Origin: Spironucleus salmonicida
Taxonomy: Eukaryota > Fornicata > Diplomonadida > Hexamitidae
Assembly (NCBI GenBank): GCA_000497125.2
Contig: CM035320.1
Location: forward strand, 1,261,197 to 1,325,196
DNA length: 64,000 bases
Direction: 5' to 3'
A program made the translations under genes and the position numbers. This document shows positions 58,578 to 64,000 of the stretch, piece by piece (position 1 is the stretch's first letter; each line of letters starts with the position of its first letter). The notes under the pieces were generated by a model. That model was not told where the DNA came from and did not search any database. It was given only the letters and a program-made list of their open reading frames with translations.

Positions 58578-59495
58578 ATGACAGTATCTATCACGTCACC
58601 AATTGCATTTCTTAACGCGATTAGATTCTCAACTATAGATCAAACATAATTGACTAGAATGCGGTATGTACCTAATAAAAATGTAATCGAACTGATCACA
58701 CAATCACGAAATTCTTAAGTTTTTATTAGAGGTACACTCTACATATCACAAGAACAACAGTAATCTCAAATTATAACAAATGCTCCATCAAAAATATCAA
58801 TGTTTACTGATTTTTCAGAGTAAAATTTCGACTTCACAGTTCCGGCGAAGCAGCTTTTGCGAGCAGTCCAAGGCCTTGCTAACCTTGTCAAATTTACATC
58901 ACCATTACCACCCGTATTTAAAATATCTTTCCCGGATGAGGATTCTCCTTTCCTTTCATTATCAGGAGCAATTTCCCAACTTAATCTCATTCTAGACCGC
59001 GACTCGGATATCAAGTCATTTTATCAAATTCATACGACAACAGAGACAGTCGATTTTCCATACACTTTTTCGCCTTCCACTGCCAAATTTTACGCCGTTA
59101 TATCTTCTTTTGCCCTGTTCTCCCTCATTGATTCACTGAACTAGTCCGTGAAGCTATAACAAACGTGTAAAATTATTTTTACGTAGGATGGTAAAGATAT
59201 GCTTATTTAGACGCAGGATGAAGCTGGCGTGAATGTGGTCGCCCAGATGCCAAACCATCAGGTTGGGAAGAGCTGGATTCTAGAAAGTGTAAAATTTTGT
59301 GACTTTGAAGGCGTTTATACATTTAGTGGTGTCCGCGCAGTCGCTGGGATGCTTAAATTTTGCGCAGAAACAGATGCAGTAGTGGTCCTTGGATGTATAA
59401 GTGGAGAGATAATGTTCAGAATTCCAGTTGGGTAGGGAGATAGAATTAGTGGATAATTTGTGGTGGTCCTGGCAGGAATCGACGCCGATTAGTGA
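58578..59495 (+). CDS. Rad9-like subunit of the 9-1-1 checkpoint clamp
   Basis: 305 residues with a PCNA-like two-domain layout. The C-terminal end ESVKFCDFEGVYTFSGVRAV, then AGMLKFCAETDAVVVLG, then IMFRIPVG and QFVVVLAG, follows the Rad9/PCNA pattern of domain 2. Domain 1 contains FDFTVPAKQLLRAVQGLANL. The 9-1-1 clamp is loaded at DNA lesions to activate checkpoint signalling. Rad1 or Hus1 cannot be excluded. No long phosphorylated tail is present. A canonical PCNA is encoded elsewhere in the window. Confidence 0.65.
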
Positions 59496-59631
59496 GGATA
59501 ATATTTAATATTTTAGTATATTGTAGGGAAGCAGAGTAGTTCGGGGTGAAAATACATGACACTGATGGTTAAATTGCTGAATTCATCATTAATTTGATGA
59601 AATATAATTAAGACTAAACCGTTTCTCTCAC

Positions 59632-62600
59632 TCATATCTCCAAATATGTACCCAAAAGGTCAAAATCTCCATCTCCCTCAAACTATATTACCTACAGAAC
59701 GTTTCCATTCCTGCGTAGTTCAACATCTTTAGTAGCAGTTTGAACTTATCCAACCAAATAATGTTAAAACCGCTTCTCCTTAACTGACTTCTCCTTGATG
59801 TAGACCTGTACATCAGTATCATCATCGACAGTGATTGGTCCGACGCTGAACTCTGAAAAACGACTCTCTGGAAGCTTAATGGATACTTTTTGCGACGCCT
59901 ATTTCTCCTAAATCTTTGGCGGCGCAAATAGCGGCAAATATACATAACGACGCTTATAGTATATTCTAGCTAAAACACGAATCTACTTATATTTTGAGTG
60001 TCCATTTCTTACCTTAAAATTCGTTAGAACTAGATCGTTCACAAAAGGTTCTGATATGGAGTAAATTAATGTATACTCAGACGGTGAAAATCCGTAAATT
60101 TCGTATGCTTAAATTAGTAGAACCTAAAACAACAAAGATGGATTTGATAATTGTGAAAGGTCCAGATTTTGATTGATTGTAATATTATTATAAATTAAAT
60201 ACTGATATAACGGGAATTATGATTATTATGTGCTTGCTTATAACTGATCTTTTAATGCATTAACATTAATTATTTTTATACCATCGCCAGTTTGTAACCT
60301 CGAATAATATTGCTCAATTCTAAAATCAGGAAGTCCGATGCTTTATGGGATAAGAGGGTCGATATCAACAGATGTTTGTTATACAAACTTTATAATAGAC
60401 AAAAGTTGCCTCCTAGTGAATATAGAGCTATGAGAGCCAAAAACGAGATATACCAAATCCGTAATCTTTGTCTCACTAACTTTGAAAGTCTTAGAAAGTT
60501 ATAAATTAACTAAGTCGTTAAAGTAGAATCCTAAAATCTGACCAAAATCCATTTCACATTATTCAAAATTGATATTTTGATATTAAACATGTAGCATTAT
60601 CGTCAAAAATTATTTGACAAATGATATACTACATTACTAAAACCTAGTATCCAACCCTTAAATACGCTCACCCATTCTGTAGACAAGCTATCTCTGATAC
60701 TAATTAAATTCTATTTAAACATGGTTTTGAATCCTAGGCAGCAAACTGATACAGAGCTAGCTTTGTGGAGAAAGTTCCTTTCCCCAAAATTTTCCACGTG
60801 TGAATAGAAACAATTTTGCATCTTGTGATATCAGGTTTCCAGATTTATTAATTTGTTTTTACAGCTTCATAAGAACTTTTAAGTTGTTTTCTGAAGAAAG
60901 CTCGAAATCAAGCAAAACCACCCAGAATGGTGTAGCTGTATTTGCAAGGTAATTATAAAGCTATGACTACTCTAAAATTGACAAAGAGCTTATCAAAATT
61001 ATAGGCTTAGCTGGTTTAAACTTAGTTGTTTCCTTCTAGGAAGGTTAGTAGATTTCGAGCAACTGATTTAGTACAAACAGGTTTTTCGTTGTATCACCAG
61101 TAAGTATAATTGGTTATAGCCTTTATTAATTAATATAGGGTTTCAATAGCTGTTCTGGAAGCTGAATTTCGTGTATAAATGGCGATCTTGGACGGCTAAA
61201 ATCATAGAATTTTTGCAAAATCTGAACAAAATATTCAGGCTTTAAAAGCCGAATAAATAAAATCGCTAAATAAAAAACGAGAATTACATTGTTTTTGCCC
61301 TCAAAATCTACAGTTTAATTGATAATTTCCTAACAAATTTGATAAATTATCTCAAAAAATTTTGGAACGATCAAGTTTGCATGCTGTGAGTGCTCTACCA
61401 GCTTCAGGTTCTCAGTTTCGTAAATTTTAAGGTAGTGTGTGTGCCATTTAGTTTGAATCGAGGTAACAATTTACTTTTATAAATTTTCATTGTAATTTAC
61501 TATATTTGATCCCAGTAGAGGCTATTTGGGGTCTAAACTATTGCCACACAAGTCACTAAAAAGTGAATTTTCTGTCAGGTGCACCTGTGCTCCGCTGGTT
61601 GAATTACTTGTTTTGAATAATCCCTGGATCAGATACGTCACGGCTGCCCTACGCTGCTCAATTTGCCACATCGGCGTATCCTAAAGTTAATTTTTGGGAG
61701 CAAATAGTTTCTCTGCTTTCACCTACAACGTACAATCTAGTGCATTAATTTAGTATTCTTTTTACAACATTAAATTAGTCGTTTTGTCATATACGGAAAC
61801 CATTTTTGACGAAACAATTGACTACTAAATTAGGTTTAATATTTATGGAAATTCATGAGTTTACACGTCTTAAAATGCAATGAATTTAAATAAAATGAGC
61901 GTTATTTAGGAAGGATCCAAGGAGGCAATAATATTCGAAAATACAACATTTTAATCCTCAGTAATAAAGCTTTTGATATACATTATGAAATGCTGAAATT
62001 TATAGAACTGATCCGTGTCGGAAATAGATTTAAAAAGGTTCCCAAATTGAATTGATAAAGTGTTGTATTGTTCCTTAGTTTTCTCAATTGAGCTATTAAT
62101 AGTATCCAATTCTTGCATTTTAGTCTCTATTTTCTGTTTTGTTTCGATGCAATCTTTCAGCTCATTGATGATTGTTAATCCCGCGCTATTTAAATCTTTT
62201 TAGAAATCAAATGAAACTAGTTATTGAATTAGTTATTAGCTTATACTTTATAATTACACTGAGTATTACGCTTGTTCTTTTATTATTTATAATCGTTACT
62301 ACTCTATACTAGGGTTAATAGCTTCTATTATCGTGTTTTATATTTATTGATGCAAAGATTAACTGTCTTTAATGTAAGAAATAACTTAATAATTTACAAA
62401 TATTTCAGCGCAAAGATCTGATAAACTTGTGGTTGTATTATCTAAAAATAAAATCTAAAACTAATTATTGATCTCAAAAACTTTACTATCAAAATAATGC
62501 TTAGTAGTTTATTATGATGTTGAATATTAAAAAATATTTACTAAATTAAAAGAGCAAATACTAATTAATTATTTCATAAAATAAGGTAAGAACCAGTTCT

Positions 62601-64000
62601 ATACATTTTCTATTTATATAACTACCGTTTTTGGTTAGTCTAACAAATCCAATAGCTATTCCAGCATTGAATCATCATTTAATTTGATAAATGTTAATTA
62701 TAATGATAACGCAGCCTTATTGAATACTAAATCTGGATCAATAATATAAGGACAATGAGTGATACAAGATAAAGATAGCATTGCACTGAATGTAACTTAA
62801 TCCCCAAACAAACCATTTAACTTCCACTATGCCTGTTGCTCTTAATCTGCAATAAAAGAATAAACCTTAAGGTTATTTATATTAGCGACATTTTTAAATT
62901 CAAGCTCATTTAAAATAAACTTTGTCATAACCTGTTCTAAAATCACATATTCTTAGCTGAATTATATCATTGTATAAACAGAACCTATCAAAGCCAATAC
63001 ACTTAATTGCTCAATATCTTATTTACAACTTGTAAAATCAGCTTTCCATTAAGAGTCTTATTTCTAAAGTAAAACATTAAGTTACTCTATAATACTTAAT
63101 TTTTGGATTAACTCTTACATTTAATGTTCTAATCTTAATTTTTAACCATTTGCTACATCAAGAGACTTTTTTACTTTTTCCATTTTGTCCGTTAAATTGA
63201 CAATTTCTTCTTTCTTTCTAATAAGTGATTCCTAATTTTCCTTAAAGCTTACTTTGGCTTGATCTAATCTGTTTATTCTTGGTTAAATATGTTCAAAAGC
63301 AGTAGTATAGTTTATAACAGCTATACACCATTATGCTAAAGTAGCAGCGGCTTAACTTATAGGGGTTATTTTATCTAATCTAAAATCACTACCACTGACT
63401 ATTTACTTAAATTACTTAAATTATCTAGGAGGTACTTATAATGGCTTTAAATTCATAAGCTGAGATATTAATGATCCTGAGCTTAATAATAACTTAGCAC
63501 TTTACCAAGTTGGAGTCTCATTAAGAATAACACACAATGCATTCATAACTAAAATAATATGTGCTTTTGGATTTGTAAAAGATGAAATTTCTGCTATTTC
63601 TGATCTAGATATATGCTTTAACGCATTTTCAGCTTTTTAAAGTATAGGCATTACTTCATCTAAATCTGATTACGATTATTTTAGCTCAATATCTATAGAT
63701 TATCCTTAAACTTGCAATGATCTCTCCTCTGATTAAACTAATGCCTACGAGGTTGTAATTTCAAGCTACTGCTATTATAAAGTGATTAACAACATATCGG
63801 TATTCGATTATAATAATAAAACTTATGGTTATATTATTTCTAACTCTTTTTAAATAATAAGAGTCTGTTTTTATCCATCGTCAAATAGTTCAATACCTTT
63901 TTATAGTATATTAGACTTATCGCCTAACTAATTACGCTTCATAAAATATATTTTATGATAAATTTGTAAAAACCTAGTGAAACATCCAGGCGATAATATA
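59632..64000 (-). CDS. axonemal dynein heavy chain, C-terminal third (5' part beyond window)
   Basis: One uninterrupted TGA-free frame of 1455 codons ends with TGA at 59632-59634 and runs off the right edge. The right part is the AAA4-stalk region: QKGIELFDDGQKQTL then ELEIIQPQVLLLQ, EVMPILQKAENALKHI, TNPKAHIILVMNALCVIL, and, past the microtubule-binding tip, the returning coiled coil RLEHQMQELIQKLSIIEQ. AAA5-AAA6 (PFWVVLLDFELSSENNLKVL; LFLFTRGKFWGKELSP) and a divergent C-terminal domain follow. Typical dynein signatures there (TNEPP, GGRVTD) are replaced, so this is a derived paralogue. It would be an ATP-driven ciliary motor, consistent with the LC1 gene at 3.1 kb. Confidence 0.88.

Noticed and set aside
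59640-60552. Separate 306-residue gene beginning MDFGQILGFYF
   Set aside because: The frame continues upstream without a stop into clear dynein stalk sequence, so this is the C-terminus of the heavy chain and not a gene of its own.

Overview
The window is nuclear DNA of a gene-dense, AT-rich flagellated protist that reads TAA and TAG as glutamine and uses only TGA as stop. Read with the standard code, almost every gene is shattered. With TAA/TAG as Gln, about forty long frames appear, and each one listed has a length that is a multiple of three. Recognisable products include an axonemal dynein heavy chain, dynein light chain 1, an enkurin-type ciliary protein, PCNA, a Rad9-like clamp, ESCRT-II VPS22, a SNARE, a Yip1-family protein and an SNF1-type kinase. 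No spliceosomal intron is needed to read any of these genes. This code, the scarcity of introns and the very short spacers fit a hexamitin diplomonad (Hexamita, Trepomonas, Spironucleus group) best. A ciliate or a Streblomastix-like oxymonad is not excluded. All translations and coordinates were made by hand from the sequence; no search was run.

Layout. 1-4.6 kb: TPR-like protein, an ATPase-like/vWA fusion, LC1, Trm10 copy 1. 4.7-5.9 kb: a GC-rich island in which two tRNA-Arg(ACG) genes lie in inverted repeats around a short membrane-protein gene. 6.1-9.6 kb: a large membrane protein with fourteen 16-residue repeats. 9.8-15.4 kb: an LRR-GILT fusion and several unrecognised genes. 16.6-23.5 kb: class 3 lipase, SNARE, coiled-coil protein, VPS22, CHY/RING protein. 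23.5-28.6 kb: a Gln/Asn-rich coiled-coil protein (copy A), Trm10 copy 2, a left-handed beta-helix protein. 28.8-37.7 kb: PCNA, Yip1-family protein, ankyrin-like protein and hypotheticals. 37.9-46.6 kb: enkurin, a palmitoyl-protein thioesterase, a WD-like protein, a NADH-pyrophosphatase-type Nudix enzyme. 47-54 kb: a type I membrane protein, a frameshifted paralogue of the island membrane gene, coiled-coil copy B (also frameshifted). 54.8-64 kb: SNF1-like kinase, catalytically dead myotubularin, Rad9-like clamp, and the C-terminal part of a dynein heavy chain that runs off the right edge.

The genes are independent transcription units on both strands. Divergent pairs share AT-rich spacers of 42-130 bp containing TATATA-like runs. 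Convergent pairs have stops 0-36 bp apart, so their transcripts must overlap. The functions are housekeeping: cilium, vesicle traffic, DNA replication/repair, tRNA modification, lipid and thioester hydrolysis.

The most unusual structure is a set of near-identical, GC-rich segments in inverted orientation (Trm10 pair, coiled-coil pair, tRNA arms) embedded in otherwise diverged or AT-rich sequence. This pattern suggests gene conversion, possibly GC-biased.
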